A model generated the notes under the pieces. That model was not told the DNA's origin, did no database searches, and worked only from the letters and a program-made list of their open reading frames with translations. The translations under genes and the position numbers were made by a program. This document shows, piece by piece, positions 33,837 through 45,463 of a DNA stretch of 64,000 bases (position 1 is its first letter; every line of letters starts with the position of its first letter). The DNA is from Gigaspora margarita (taxonomy: Eukaryota; Glomeromycota; Glomeromycetes; Diversisporales; Gigasporaceae): NCBI GenBank assembly GCA_009809945.1, contig WTPW01000147.1, positions 41,774-105,773 of the forward strand. The letters are read 5' to 3'.

Positions 33837-34065
33837 CAGTGTTTAAAATTCAAATTTGGATTTATGTTCTCAAAAAGAACATTTTTAATTTCTTAATGTT
33901 CTCAGTAAAATTTTAATGTTCTTCATATAGGAAAATTAAAATTTTTTTAATATTAAAAGAATTTTTTGAATGTTCTCAAATAGAGAACATATTTTAATAA
34001 TTTATGTTCTCAAAAATTGTATAATGTTCTTTGAGAACACTAAGAACATTAAATTTTAAACACTG
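33837..34065. mobile_element. hAT-type word-built MITE (8-bp TSD)
   Basis: Perfect 14-bp TIRs cagtgtttaaaatt and aattttaaacactg. Perfect 8-bp duplication ctcataac (33829-33836, 34066-34073). CAGTG-type ends with an 8-bp TSD are diagnostic of hAT. The interior is made of atgttctcaaaaagaacat-like words in both directions. The same site in the 25-kb sister block has no element. Confidence 0.85.
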
Positions 34066-34514
34066 CTCATAACATCATTCCAATTAGGTAGGCACATTTC
34101 CAAAAAGAACAGAGTAATTATTGCTGATCTTTTGGAGAGTAAGCTAGGATTCCCACTTTTTAGTAAAATTTCAAAAAACAAAAGAGGCAAAAAACCTTAC
34201 TGAAAACAAATTTAAAAGAGGGTGTAGAAAGATAAACCTTATTTTTTGTTGTTCTCTACTGTTTTGACACAAGTAACTCCATCGACAAAGACTGTTTTTG
34301 TCTTCACCAAAATTTCTTGTACAAGAGCACTATCTCCTGCTAGTTATCTTGTAAAATGATGCTTTTGGCTTGCATGCTAAATATAAAAGAGGAGTCCTCT
34401 GGGACAGATTAACCTTCTTTAAGAACTATAAACTTGTATTATCCTACTATACAACAAGTATAGACAATGCTCTAACAAAAACTTTTTGTTTTTCTTTATC
34501 AGAAATTTGGTCCA

Positions 34515-35110
34515 GATGATTGTTAGAAAGAGATTTTTAAAAAGAAGACTTTACTTTATAGCATCTTTTATATTTTTAAAGGTTATTTTAACCAATTATA
34601 TTAATATATAGAGTGAGTTATGCATTTGACTTAAAGAACATAGTAAAGAATTAATAAACTTTAGTAAAAGATTTTTAATTTTCTGCTTAACTTTAAGAAA
34701 TAAAACTTTAAACAAAAGAGTATTAAATATCTAAGAATATATATTTAAAATTTAAAAAGACTTTTATATATATATTTTCAAATAAATTCAATTTAAATAA
34801 TTTTTTTTATAAATTTACAATTAAAATTAGATAAATCAACTCATTTAATCTATAAGTCAAAATTTCTAAGCTATTACATATGGACATAACAGGACCCCAA
34901 ATAATTTATATGAGATTATATTTGAGCATCATAGTAAAAATTTTTTTGTTAGTAGTTTAGTTTGGTATATATCAGCTAAATTTCAAACATCAGGTAGCAA
35001 GTTTGGAATTGGTTAACTTTTTTTAAAATATAACATTTCAAAAAAATTTTTTTCAAACTAACACTCTCTAAGAAAAAGACAGAACTGTTGCTCTCTAAAA
35101 AAGAAAAAAA
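34515..35110. other. AT-rich stretch up to the first gap
   Basis: No open frame, TIR pair or satellite phrase. It ends in an A-rich run (aaaaaagaaaaaaaaaa) right at the N run. Confidence 0.5.
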
Positions 35111-35113
35111 AAA

Positions 35114-35670
35114 NNNNNNNNNNNNNNNNNNNNNNNNNNNNNNNNNNNNNNNNNNNNNNNNNNNNNNNNNNNNNNNNNNNNNNNNNNNNNNNNNNNNNNN
35201 NNNNNNNNNNNNNNNNNNNNNNNNNNNNNNNNNNNNNNNNNNNNNNNNNNNNNNNNNNNNNNNNNNNNNNNNNNNNNNNNNNNNNNNNNNNNNNNNNNNN
35301 NNNNNNNNNNNNNNNNNNNNNNNNNNNNNNNNNNNNNNNNNNNNNNNNNNNNNNNNNNNNNNNNNNNNNNNNNNNNNNNNNNNNNNNNNNNNNNNNNNNN
35401 NNNNNNNNNNNNNNNNNNNNNNNNNNNNNNNNNNNNNNNNNNNNNNNNNNNNNNNNNNNNNNNNNNNNNNNNNNNNNNNNNNNNNNNNNNNNNNNNNNNN
35501 NNNNNNNNNNNNNNNNNNNNNNNNNNNNNNNNNNNNNNNNNNNNNNNNNNNNNNNNNNNNNNNNNNNNNNNNNNNNNNNNNNNNNNNNNNNNNNNNNNNN
35601 NNNNNNNNNNNNNNNNNNNNNNNNNNNNNNNNNNNNNNNNNNNNNNNNNNNNNNNNNNNNNNNNNNNNNN
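35114..35670. other. Assembly gap (557 N)
   Basis: Undetermined bases. Open frames that cross it consist of X and mean nothing. The sequence directly right of it is an arm of the TTAA palindromic family, which likely caused the gap. Confidence 0.95.
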
Positions 35671-35929
35671 AAGCACGCCACATTTCGCCTATAGCAATTT
35701 TCATATGTAATCTCCGTCACGGATTTTTTATATAGTCGGCCAATCGTTTTTCGACGATAACTAGCCATCCACTGGGCCGATTTGGATGATCTAACCACCG
35801 TTAGATGCGTCTCGATGAGCTCTACAACTTTCAATTAGTGGACATGTATCGTTAACTTAGTAAGAAAAAATGTTTTAGATGGAAGACGCCATATTTCGCC
35901 TTTTCTCCAGTTGACAGGCTGATTATCAA
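35671..35929. mobile_element. TTAA palindromic element (family P1), right arm
   Basis: Ends with the P1 terminus (inverted: ttgataatcagcctgtcaac) next to TTAA (35930-35933). It matches the arms of the 56.1-57.4 kb copy over about 250 bp, including the core motif ttgtagagctcatcgagacg (inverted) at about 35731-35829. The left part is lost in the gap. Confidence 0.7.
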
Positions 35930-36435
35930 TTAATTAATTAAACTATTTTTACTACTGTAAATTACTAAATACAGATAACAAAACTCTTTCTGATGATCCC
36001 TCGCACCAAAAATTTCAAGATGACTGACCTATAAAAACTTTATATTTAACACATAAAATAATAAATTGACTCTACCAAATAAAGCCTACAGTGAGCGCAC
36101 TTGTTGTTTAGAGGTAAAGTTCATAGACTATCTACTAACAAGCTTAGAGTTTATCACTTACCATTAGGGTTCCGAAGTTTGATCTGGGTTTGATTTGAGT
36201 TTGATCAAACCCCAAATCAAACCAAATTCAAACTATAAATTTTATAAAGTTTGAAATCAAACCAAACTCAAATAAAAAATAATCAAACCCAAACCAAACC
36301 CAAATTTTATACAAAGTTTGATTTGAGTTTGATTTGAAGTTTGCAAACTAGTTTGAGTTTGAATAATATAAAATATTTTTAAATTTTAAACAAGTTTCTT
36401 AATTCTTACTTTGTATTTAAGTAAACTTGTTTAAA

Positions 36436-36950
36436 ATATCCATATTTTTCTGAAATAAGCTACCTTTTTTGAATGATTTTGGACACTAAAAATCTAATAT
36501 AATCAATTTTTGGTCAGTCGGCAATAGTTGTTACATAGTAAAGTCTAAATATTACTATATAAATCAATTATTAGCGCTTAAGTAGACTTGTTTGGAAGAC
36601 TCAACTATATATATACAAAAGTTTCATCAAAATAGGAGTACTTTTTATTATTTGACTTTTATTTTGTTAATAAAATTTTAATCGCTTCGTTGAATGTAAA
36701 AATTAAAAACCAATTAATAAAAAGTTCTCCAATTTTTTGTAAATTTCAGAGAATACGTATTTTGCTCTTCTAAATAAATTTACTTAAGCGACTTTAATCG
36801 ATTTACTTAGTAAAATTTGGACTTTATTATATAGCAACTTTCATCGATCATGGGGTAGCTTATTTTCAGGTCAAAGATGTTTTTGCGTTTTTTAACCAAC
36901 AGAAGGGTGTAGTTTATTTTTGGAAGTGGCTTATTTTTGGCAATATACAG
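36436..36950. mobile_element. FB1 foldback, copy B (inside E4)
   Basis: Left end tgaaataagctacctttttt, right end (inverted) tattgccaaaaataagccac. Arms share cgcttaagtagacttgttt and its mirror, and ttattatttgacttttat. No internal second element, so this is the simplest complete FB1 copy in the window (~515 bp). Confidence 0.75.
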
Positions 36951-36959
36951 TATTTATAT

Positions 36960-38061
36960 TACTGCATGCTTCTGAAAATAAGCTACCTTTTTTGGACGAT
37001 TTTGGATACAAAAAATCTGGAGTTGCTTATTTTTGGATAAAATTGATTTTTGTCAACCACCAATAGTAGCTACATAGTAAAGTCTAAATTCTACTATATA
37101 AATCTATTATTTACGCTTAATTGATGATCTGCCACAAATCGATAGTGTGTTCATAGTATAACGTGATGCAAATCACTATGTAAATCATATAATATAGGAA
37201 TATTTTTGGCAACCTAAGGAAAACTTAGAAAACTTTTTTTTCTTATTAAGTTAATAAGTCATGTCTACTAAGTGAAAATTGTAGAGCTCTTCGAGACGAG
37301 TCTAATAGTAGTTAGATCATCGAAATCGGGCCAGTAGTTGATGAGATATCTTCAAAAAACTATTGGTCGACTATATAAAATTTCGTGTAAACAAACCTAT
37401 TGTTTACATATAGTCAGCCAATCATTTTTCGAAGGTATCTCATCATCTAATAGTCCGATTTCAATGATCTAACTACCATTAGACTCGTCTCGATGTGCTC
37501 TACAATTTTCACTTAGTAGACATGATTCATTGACTTAGTAAAAAAAAGGTTTACTTTGGGTGGGCAAAAAAATTCCTACATTTTAGGATTTACATATCAA
37601 CAAATAGTAAGGATCTGTGTCACGTTATACTATAATCACACTATTGATTTGTGGCGGATCATCAATTAAGTAAACTTATTTGGGAGTGCATACTATATCT
37701 ATTCTGAAAGTTTCATCAAAATATGTGTACTTTTTATTATTTGACTTTTAGTTTTTACATTCAACGAATATATTTTGTTATTAAAATTTTAATCTCTCTA
37801 TTGAGCATAAATATTAAATTCCAATTAATAAAAATTTCTTCAATTTTGTTGTAAATTTTATAGTATATGTATTTGATCTTTTGAATAAGTTTACTTAAGC
37901 AACTTTAATCGATTTGCTTAGTAAAATTTGGACTTTACTATATAGAAACTTTATTGATCATAGTTAATTTATTTTCAGGTCAAAGGCATTTTTGCATTTC
38001 TTGACCAAAAGAGAGGAGGTTGTTTATTTTTGGAGGTAGCTTATTTTTGGCAATGTACAGT
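36960..38061. mobile_element. FB1 foldback, copy C (inside E4)
   Basis: Left end tgaaaataagctaccttttt, right end (inverted) cattgccaaaaataagctac. Its left arm is split at 37117 by a P1 element; joining the TTAA flanks gives acgcttaagtaaacttattt, the normal FB1 arm. So the FB1 copy was there first. It lies directly beside copy B, ten bases away. Confidence 0.75.
37121..37665. mobile_element. TTAA palindromic element P1, complete short copy
   Basis: TTAA flanks (37117-37120, 37666-37669). Ends ttgatgatctgccacaaatc and (inverted) ttgatgatccgccacaaatc. The whole 545 bp is one imperfect palindrome with its centre near 37.39 kb; each arm holds the core motif (ttgtagagctcttcgagacg at about 37279 and mirrored at about 37412-37500). 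TTAA duplication fits piggyBac and a few other groups; there is no transposase to decide. Confidence 0.8.
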
Positions 38062-38260
38062 ATTCAAACTCAAACTAGTTTGCAAACTTCAAACTCAAAC
38101 CCAAATCAAACTCAAATTTAACTAAAAAGTTTGCTTCAAATCAAACTCAAATATTTTTTTAATGGTAGTTTGAGTTTGGGTTTGATTTGAAATCAAATCA
38201 AACTCAAACTTGGCCTAAAGTTTGATTTGATCTGGGTTTGTAGGAACTCTACTTACTGTT

Positions 38261-39095
38261 ATTAGACCTCTTGTTTGGCACTATTGAGCAAAGAAGTAGT
38301 GGGCATTAACCTAGAGTTTAGTTTTGTGATGTGTTATTATGATGAGCATAACTCCTACTAATACTTTTATATTTGGTACTTATCTCTGGCCCTTTTCTTG
38401 TTGCTTTTTGGAATTTTTGAAATTTCACCAAAAAGTGGAGAATCTGGCTTACTCCCTCTAAAAGATCAGTAGTGTTTACATTTCTGAATTGGGATAATTC
38501 CTACCAAATTGGATCAAGTCACAAGGGCATTCTGTATTTGTCTAAAACAAACAATAAATAGCACTTGGACATGTAAAAACTGAACTAAAATAAAATTTCT
38601 TCCAACACATCCTGACACCTGTGTAGTTTTAGTTTTAGTATATTGCCTTTCTATTGCTTATTCTCTATATGTAAATATAGTACTTTGGTAAAGCTAAATA
38701 CTTTATGCAGTTTATATAATTTTTAAACTAGTTCTTATGAAGGATGTCAATTTTATTTTTTTTTCTTTTGTTTTTGTTTTGTCTATTCTCATTTTATATT
38801 TGATTGTAGTTGGATTTTGTGTAGGTTTTTGTAGTATTATCTCTTTTTATATTTCCTTTTTTCTAAGATATTTATTGTTTGTATGGGCTTGGATTTAATA
38901 TTCCTTGTCCTAGAGGCTAGATAAGGAAGAACAAGAGAAAGTTTGTAATGTTAATAAGCTATTCTGAAATGTTAGGAGAAGAAAGAAGATAGGAAGACAT
39001 TCACAAGCTTGTCGTAGAAAGGAAAACTCCTTTTTATTCTGGCTTTAAGTAGCTAGACAAGCTATCTATTCCTATACCAATTTGGTATCAGAGTA
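38261..39095 (+). mobile_element. LTR-retroelement fossil, block 3
   Basis: Collinear on the plus strand with the blocks at 25 and 33 kb (inverted) and with the retroposed copy at 28 kb: shared ctccctctaaaagatc, tttatataatttttaaact and cctagaggctagataaggaa. Near 39.08 kb the phrase ttggtatcagagtagtg follows accaat, which resembles an LTR end plus a primer-binding site for initiator methionine tRNA. Old, broken, no coding region identified downstream. Confidence 0.45.
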
Positions 39096-39252
39096 GTGCA
39101 GCAGGCCGCACTTATGTATCTGGTACTTAGGTATTAACTAAGATGGCAGAATGATGCTAAACTTAAGTATTAATTAGAGTTATATAGGTACATTAGTAAA
39201 TGCAAACAGATTAATAAAGTATTAGTATGGCTGCTTAAGTTGAAAAAAAAAA

Positions 39253-39495
39253 CACTAGATACAAGACCTTTTATAATAGTAGATCTACTATATAGTATAC
39301 CAAGATACAAATCAAAGAATCTGTATTAATCAAATCTAGATTTTTTCAAATATCCAGTCTGCTTATTATAAATACAAACTGTGCATACTCTTCAAAGTTT
39401 GCTTTTTGGTAACATGAACTCTTGGCTACATACCAGACCCAGAGGCTATTATAGGTTTTAAATTGGTGGAATATAAGAGATCTGGTCTTGTATCC
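39253..39495. mobile_element. Small TIR element
   Basis: Inverted ends ctagatacaagacc and ctggatacaagacc (13 of 14 match). About 243 bp, non-coding; no clear TSD. A short internal palindrome tagatctactatata lies near 39280. Confidence 0.4.
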
Positions 39496-39770
39496 AGCAA
39501 TTTATAGTAGTTAAAAATTAAATTTCTATTTATTTAAATATATAAAAATATTTTAAAGTAAAATAATCTTAATGCTCACTAGTGGTGAATTTTACTAACC
39601 CAATTAGAATTAAAAATCATATAATATGCAAAACAATTTTGTATAACAAAAATAAGAAATTTTTAAAAAATACCTTCTAACTAAAAATTTTCTTTATAAA
39701 ACTACTATTTTTTATAAAATTTTAATATATAATATATCTTTTTTTAAAGAAGTTTGCTATTTATTACCAC

Positions 39771-40352
39771 TAGTGATCATTACTAGTGATCAATTTACCA
39801 ATTAAAATTCAGAATCAGGTGTAATATATAGATCAATTTTTGTATAACAAAACAAAAAATTTTTTAAAAAATTGCTAAAATTGCTTCTAATCTAAAATTT
39901 TGTCTATGAAACTTCTTTTTTTTATGCAAAAAAAATTCTTTGCTAAATTTTACTACATATAAAGCCCTATTCTAATCTCCAATCTTTACTCTTTCCTATA
40001 GATGCCACTAAAATTAATTTTTGAAAAATGACTATTTCGGGTTTTGTAAAATAAATTAAAATTTTTTATAAGAAAGAGCAAATAAAATTTATATATTTAT
40101 GTTCCTTATAATTTCATCTATTTAAAAAAAAAATCAAAAAATTTTGGTTTGTAAGTAAAATAGATCAAAAACAATTTTAGAAAAATTTTTTAATTTTGGG
40201 TTCTGAAACCCAAAATAATTTCGTCATCATGTATGCCCTTATCCTAATATTAAAAAGATTTAATTTTTATTTCATACAAACTGATTATTTTTTATTTTGT
40301 TTTATGCATTGTAGATTACTAGTAATGATCACTACTAGTGATAAGTAGTAAT
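39771..40352. mobile_element. TIR element with cactagtg ends
   Basis: Left cactagtgatcattactagt and right (inverted) actagtagtgatcattacta. Each end is itself nearly palindromic. A related half-end cactagtggtgaa lies at 39571, so a second, degraded copy may precede it. Non-coding; no readable TSD. Confidence 0.4.
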
Positions 40353-40530
40353 TTTCTTTTCTAAATATAATATTAACTTAAACTTTTATTCTAATAATAA
40401 GAAATATAGTATTAATTGGTTTTGCTATATATAATTATACAAAAATAATTACCAGTAAATTTTACTACTAGTAAATGCTAAATTAATTTTTTAAAGTATT
40501 ATATTTGCTAATTTTAAAATTATATAATTA

Positions 40531-40590
40531 CAGTCACCTCTCTTTAATCTGGCCCTTTATACACTGAACTCTTGATAATCTGAACTAAAA
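40531..40590 (+). mobile_element. Lone pogo-type TIR
   Basis: cagtcacctctctttaatct follows TA (40529-40530) and continues with two gaac/aatctg words, the look of a pogo/Tigger TIR with subterminal repeats. The matching second end was not found before 42 kb, so it is a truncated element. Confidence 0.45.
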
Positions 40591-40912
40591 CCTTCAGAAC
40601 AAATAATTTATATTTATTTACTTTGAATATACCAAATTCATATAATAAATATTATAAACCAAATCTGAACACAAATTAATCAGTATATATAATATTTTAT
40701 TTAAGCAAATTTATTTTGTATTATGAATAAAATTTATTTTAAATAATTAATTAAAACAATACAAAAAAAGAATAGCTTATTTAATACTAATATCTGATAA
40801 TTTTAAACTAAAAGATAACTGTCAACTATTATTTTTAAGGAATATAGACTTCTAAAATTCTAATTCTTAAAATGTTTTGTAATACACAAACTAACTCTGA
40901 GATACTCAGCTA

Positions 40913-41132
40913 GAGATGCAATTTGTTATCTCTTTTTCTATTTAAATTTAATAGATAATTTTGATATAAAATTAAACTTGCAAATATCCAGATTACATCT
41001 CTATTATCTTGATCATAAGAATGTAATCTGGATATTTGCTAGTTTAATTTTATAACAAAATTATTATAAAGAATTTGGTTATCAGATATTGGTTAAATTT
41101 TAAATAGAAAACCAAATAATGGATTGCATCTT
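40913..41132. mobile_element. Foldback with ~100-bp arms
   Basis: gcaaatatccagattacat (about 40981) is mirrored by atgtaatctggatatttgc (about 41022), and the arms extend outward to agatgcaat at both ends. The loop is about 22 bp. Such a hairpin is either a MITE or a foldback; no TSD read. Confidence 0.6.
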
Positions 41133-41699
41133 ATTTGATTATTTTTAAGTTATAATTATACAATCACAAAATTATACTAAAAAAATAAAAACTTCTATAT
41201 GCTTATTGGACTTAAATTATTTCTAACTAATTATATTCTCTTTGCATTAGAATAAATAATTATTAATTTGCTATTCAAGTAAATAAAAGGTTTACCTTAA
41301 TAACTTTTTATAGATTGCTAAGCTGCCAATAAATTTTATTCAAATTGGAATCTTTAGACTAATAATCAAGAAGTGGGCACTGTTCAATAAAAAGAAGAAA
41401 ATTTTTTTTATTCTAGTTATTCTGATTAGATTTAAAGAGATTTCTTCTTTAATTAAACAGTGTTCAAATTGCTTACTACTAATATCTTAAATTAGTACAA
41501 CTGGCATCTGAAAATAAATTCCATTTTGAATTAATTTTCAATTTTTCATTAGCGGCTTGCAATAAACCTATTTGCAAATTGAAGAACCAAATAAAAATAT
41601 TTTGAATTTGTAAGTAGAATTTTAGTTTTCTTTAATACAAGTTGAGGACATTTTATTCTAATTGATATTAATTTATCAATATAATGCAATTACTATATA

Positions 41700-41860
41700 T
41701 TCTCTAAAATAAGCTACTCCAAAAATAAGCTACCTCTTGGTTTTGAGCAAAAAACCTAAAAAGCTCTAATATCTGAAAATAAGTTACCTCATGTTTTCAA
41801 GCTAAAAACAATAGTAATTTTTTTATTTTAAAAATAAGCTACCTCTCAAATCCATGTAGC
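41700..41860. mobile_element. FB1 end fragment
   Basis: Four forms of aaaataagctacctc in 160 bp (near 41705, 41718, 41776 and 41830), the subterminal repeat of FB1, without the inner arms. Read as a lone or internally deleted FB1 end. Confidence 0.5.
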
Positions 41861-41910
41861 ATATCAGTAATTATACAATCTAATTTTATATCGCTATACT
41901 ATTAGTGATA

Positions 41911-41981
41911 AACAAGTTTCTAGCAACTTTTTATTTTCTTGGTATACTGGAAAAATAACAAGTGTTACTAGAAACTTGTTT
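41911..41981. repeat. Hairpin (aacaagtttctag)
   Basis: aacaagtttctagcaac is mirrored by gttactagaaacttgtt with ~35 bp between. It lies just before the Helitron start. Possibly the remains of a small MITE. Confidence 0.5.
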
Positions 41982-44400
41982 TTTTTACTTACAATTTATA
42001 TACTATTAAATCTCTATAATGTGTCTGCGTTAAAAACGTTCTGATTGGCTTGCTTATGCATACACACAAACATGAATATTGTCAAGAAAACCGGATTTTG
42101 AATATTTTTTTGCGTAATATACTAACATAAATAGTAAAATTAATATAATCAAAATTTTAAATATCCTGTATGGTAATCTATCAATTGGATAGTAAATCCA
42201 CATGAAAAAGTTTATTATTTTATAAATAAAGTTATCGATTTTATTAATATAAACATAACACAATGCAAATGCTATGCAATAGAAATGTCAACGTGGCATT
42301 GTTTACATCGGCCACATTAGGTCATCGAATTTTCAAACTTATCCATATTTGCCACATTTAGCTAAATTTAAAAATCATAGCCAATTGGTCATCCAATCAG
42401 ATGTGAATACGTGCATACATATAACATTATAACCATAATGACATTTCGATAAGCCATAAACTCATCACATACAGTCACATGGTAGCATCTTAAACAGGCA
42501 ATTACCAACCCAAAATTACCCATGTTATATATTTGGATATCACAGCCAATTGTGGTATCCAACCAAATACAAGTTTTTGGACAAACGTCAATTCACATTT
42601 GTGTAAACCATACTCTTCGTTTTCACTTAGAAAAACTCTGTTCTTGGTAATTGTTGTATTTTTGTCATTGTAAAGAAATAAAACGTTCAGTTTAAAGCTT
42701 TAAACTTAACGTATAGATATGTAAATATATAAATATAAATATATATATAAATTAATAATTAACTCCATATCATTATTAATTTGCCAAATCATTGTGTCAT
42801 GCCTTTATCGAATTCCTTAAATTTCTTTAAATTCCTTTTTTATTTCGTTCTTATTCATTTCGTTATTGTCATTCTTAACTTTATTATGCCGCGTACCACA
42901 TGTCATTTAACAAGACATAAGCTTAAAAAAGCTAATGCTGCGTGAAAATGCATAAACAGAGTAACAAATGAAAATGATGAACAATTCCATCGTCAAAACC
43001 AACATAATGCCACTGCTAATCGCCAACATTGAATTAATAATCCTCAATTGGTATACATCACCTGTAACTTTTCTGAAAACACAAATATGAACAACTTTTC
43101 ATTTTCGCATCAAATAAACATCACTCGAACTGTATGCAACTTTTGCAAAGCAATAAAACTACTTTCTGAAAGCTCTGGGATGTGCTGTTCCAATGGAAAA
43201 GTAATTTTAGCTAAACCTGATGTTCCCCCGCCATTGCAATATTTATTTTTGAGCCAAGATAATATCTCTATTAATTTTCAAAATAAAATTCGCCTTTACA
43301 ATTCAGCATTTACTTTCACCTCTGTTGGTATTAAATTTGATCAGGAACTTGCTAATGCAAGATCTGGTGTCTACACCTTCAGAGTTCAAGGATTATTTTA
43401 TCACAGAATAGGTTCTCTATTACCAGAACCTAATTCTGAACCACAATATCTTTAAATGTATATTTATAATACATATCATGAGTTGAATTATCGAGCAAAT
43501 GTAATTCCTGATTCTGATCTTGATGTTAATGTTATCCAAGTATTAAAAACTATACTTGATGAAATAAACTCATATGTCATCAATTTTCGTTATATTTCTA
43601 ACTTACCATCAGTAAATTTAAGAAATCTATTCTTAATTATTCACACTAATATTCCTGGACTTGATCAGAGGACTTATAATGTTCCAACTGCACCTCAGGT
43701 AGTAGCAATTTGGCTTGATGATGACATATCATCTAATAAAATACAGAAACGAGATATTATATTGTGTACACATATGAATCAACTGGTTCAGATCTCTGAA
43801 ATTGATGGATGTTATGATCATTTGGCTTATCTACTCCTTTTTCCTTATAGTGAACAAGGATGGTCACCATACTCAGTTCCATATAAAGATGTACCTTATA
43901 CTTCTCAAAATATAGAAAACATAAACGATAGAAACTATGATAGTACTTTTAATAATACAATACATCATAGAAAATTTGTAAGCACTATGGAATATTATAC
44001 ATATAGACTCCAAATTCGAGCACATTCAACAAATATGCTTCTTTGTGCAGGCCGTCTCTTTCATCAATATGTTGTTGACATGTATGTTAAAATTGAGTCA
44101 ACTCGATTAAGCTACCACCGCTATAACCAGGATAAAATACAAAGTGAACTATATCAGGGCCTTCAGGATGCTGTTTTGCAAGACGATAATAATCCAAGAC
44201 GAGTTGGTCAAAGAATTGTGCTTCTTTCAACATTTATGGAGGACCTCGCGATATGATGCAACGATACCAAGATGCTATAGCATTGCTACGCCTTGGAAGA
44301 CCAGATCTATTTATTACTATAACCTGCAATCCAAAATGGCCAGAAATTAATTCATTATTGTTTTTTGGACAAAAAGCCCAAGATCGACCTGATCTTACTG

Positions 44401-44470
44401 GTAAGTTCTATTTAAGTTTTTTTTTCATTTATTTATAACATTAATTTTAACCTATTATTATTGTTTGCAG
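44401..44470 (+). other. Intron 1 of Helitron gene (70 bp)
   Basis: Donor gtaagt at 44401 and acceptor tttgcag ending at 44470, with ttaac as a possible branch site. Without it, RPDLT continues toward the KKDLFERGIFGCVVAYVYV segment as in intact family members. Joining the exons gives GCA TGA at the junction, so a stop now sits just after it. Confidence 0.75.
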
Positions 44471-45463
44471 CATGAATTTTTCATGAAAAGTTTCATGAGT
44501 CGAAAAAAGACCTCTTTGAACGTGGTATATTTGGTTGTGTTGTTGCCTATGTATATGTAATTGAATTCCAAAAAAGAGGTCTTCCACATGCACATATCTT
44601 AATTATACTTCATCCTGAAGATAAATTAAGAACTCCTGATAATTATGATTCTGTAATTATGCTGAAATACCTAATCCACTTATCAATCCCAAAACATATA
44701 CTACTGTTGTTAAAAACATGATCCATGGACCATGTGGAGTATACAACTCTAATGCTTCATGTATGACTGATGATGGTACAAGAAAAAAGATTTGTTCTAA
44801 AGGATATCCTAAACAATTTCAGAATATTACTATTCAAGGAAATGATTCATATCTCTTATATCATCGATGACAAGATAATCGGCATATTGAGTTAAAAATA
44901 GGAAGTCAACTTATTAAATTAAATAATCAATGGGTTGTTCTATATAATACTTATCTCTGTACAAAATATGATTGCCATATCAATGTTGAAGTATGTGCTA
45001 GCATAAAAGCGATTAAATATTTATTCAAATATATATATAAGGGGCATGACAGAACAATAATTGAGGTTGCTAAAGAACAGTCTCATCATAAAGTTATAAT
45101 AGATGAAATTAGAAATTTTACAGAAGCCCATTGGGTCTCAGCTCCAGAATCTATATGGAGAATACTAGGATTTGATGAGTGGAATGAAGCCTACTGTTAT
45201 ACGATTGCAAATACATCTTCCTAACCAACAAAATGTTGTATTCAAAGAAAATGGAAATCTATCAGAAATAATTAATGATAATAGAAATCAATGCACAACA
45301 CTTACTGAATATTTTAAAACAAATGCTCAAGATCCAACTGCAACCAATTTGCTTTATCATGAATTTCCCTCTCATTATACATGGGATAAATCAGTAAAAA
45401 GATGGAAGAAATACAAATATGGTGACTGTATTGGAAGAATTTTTATGGTTCATTCTAATGAAG

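Larger units (their letters stand above)
32950..34510 (-). mobile_element. LTR-retroelement fossil, block 2
   Basis: Collinear with the block at 25.13-26.12 kb and, inverted, with 38.26-39.1 kb. It carries two later insertions: a SINE (33267-33590) and a hAT-type element (33837-34065). A degraded primer-binding phrase (ttgtatctgagc on the minus strand) lies near 32.99 kb, beyond the LTR-like part. Old and broken; family not resolved. Confidence 0.45.
36166..38250. mobile_element. Word-built TIR element E4 with nested inserts
   Basis: Ends agggttccgaag and (inverted) agagttcctaca. Flanks acttaccatt (36156-36165) and acttactgtt (38251-38260) match at 8 of 10 bases. The outer parts (36166-36370, 38065-38250) are built from tcaaactcaaa, gtttgatttgagt and mirror words. 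Two FB1 copies lie inside, one of them carrying a P1 element. It shares its end and TSD length with E2. Confidence 0.75.

Noticed and set aside
35058-35834. Frames crossing the N run
   Set aside because: Most residues are X; only the P1 arm is real sequence, and it is inverted in the other arm of the family.
36095-36165. tRNA-like stretch (gtttagaggtaaag ... agagtttatcac)
   Set aside because: Box-like words are present but I could not form a cloverleaf; at best the head of a decayed SINE cut by E4.
42054-42263. Minus-strand 69-codon frame at the Helitron 5' side
   Set aside because: Hydrophobic, AT-driven, inside the non-coding 5' part of the Helitron.
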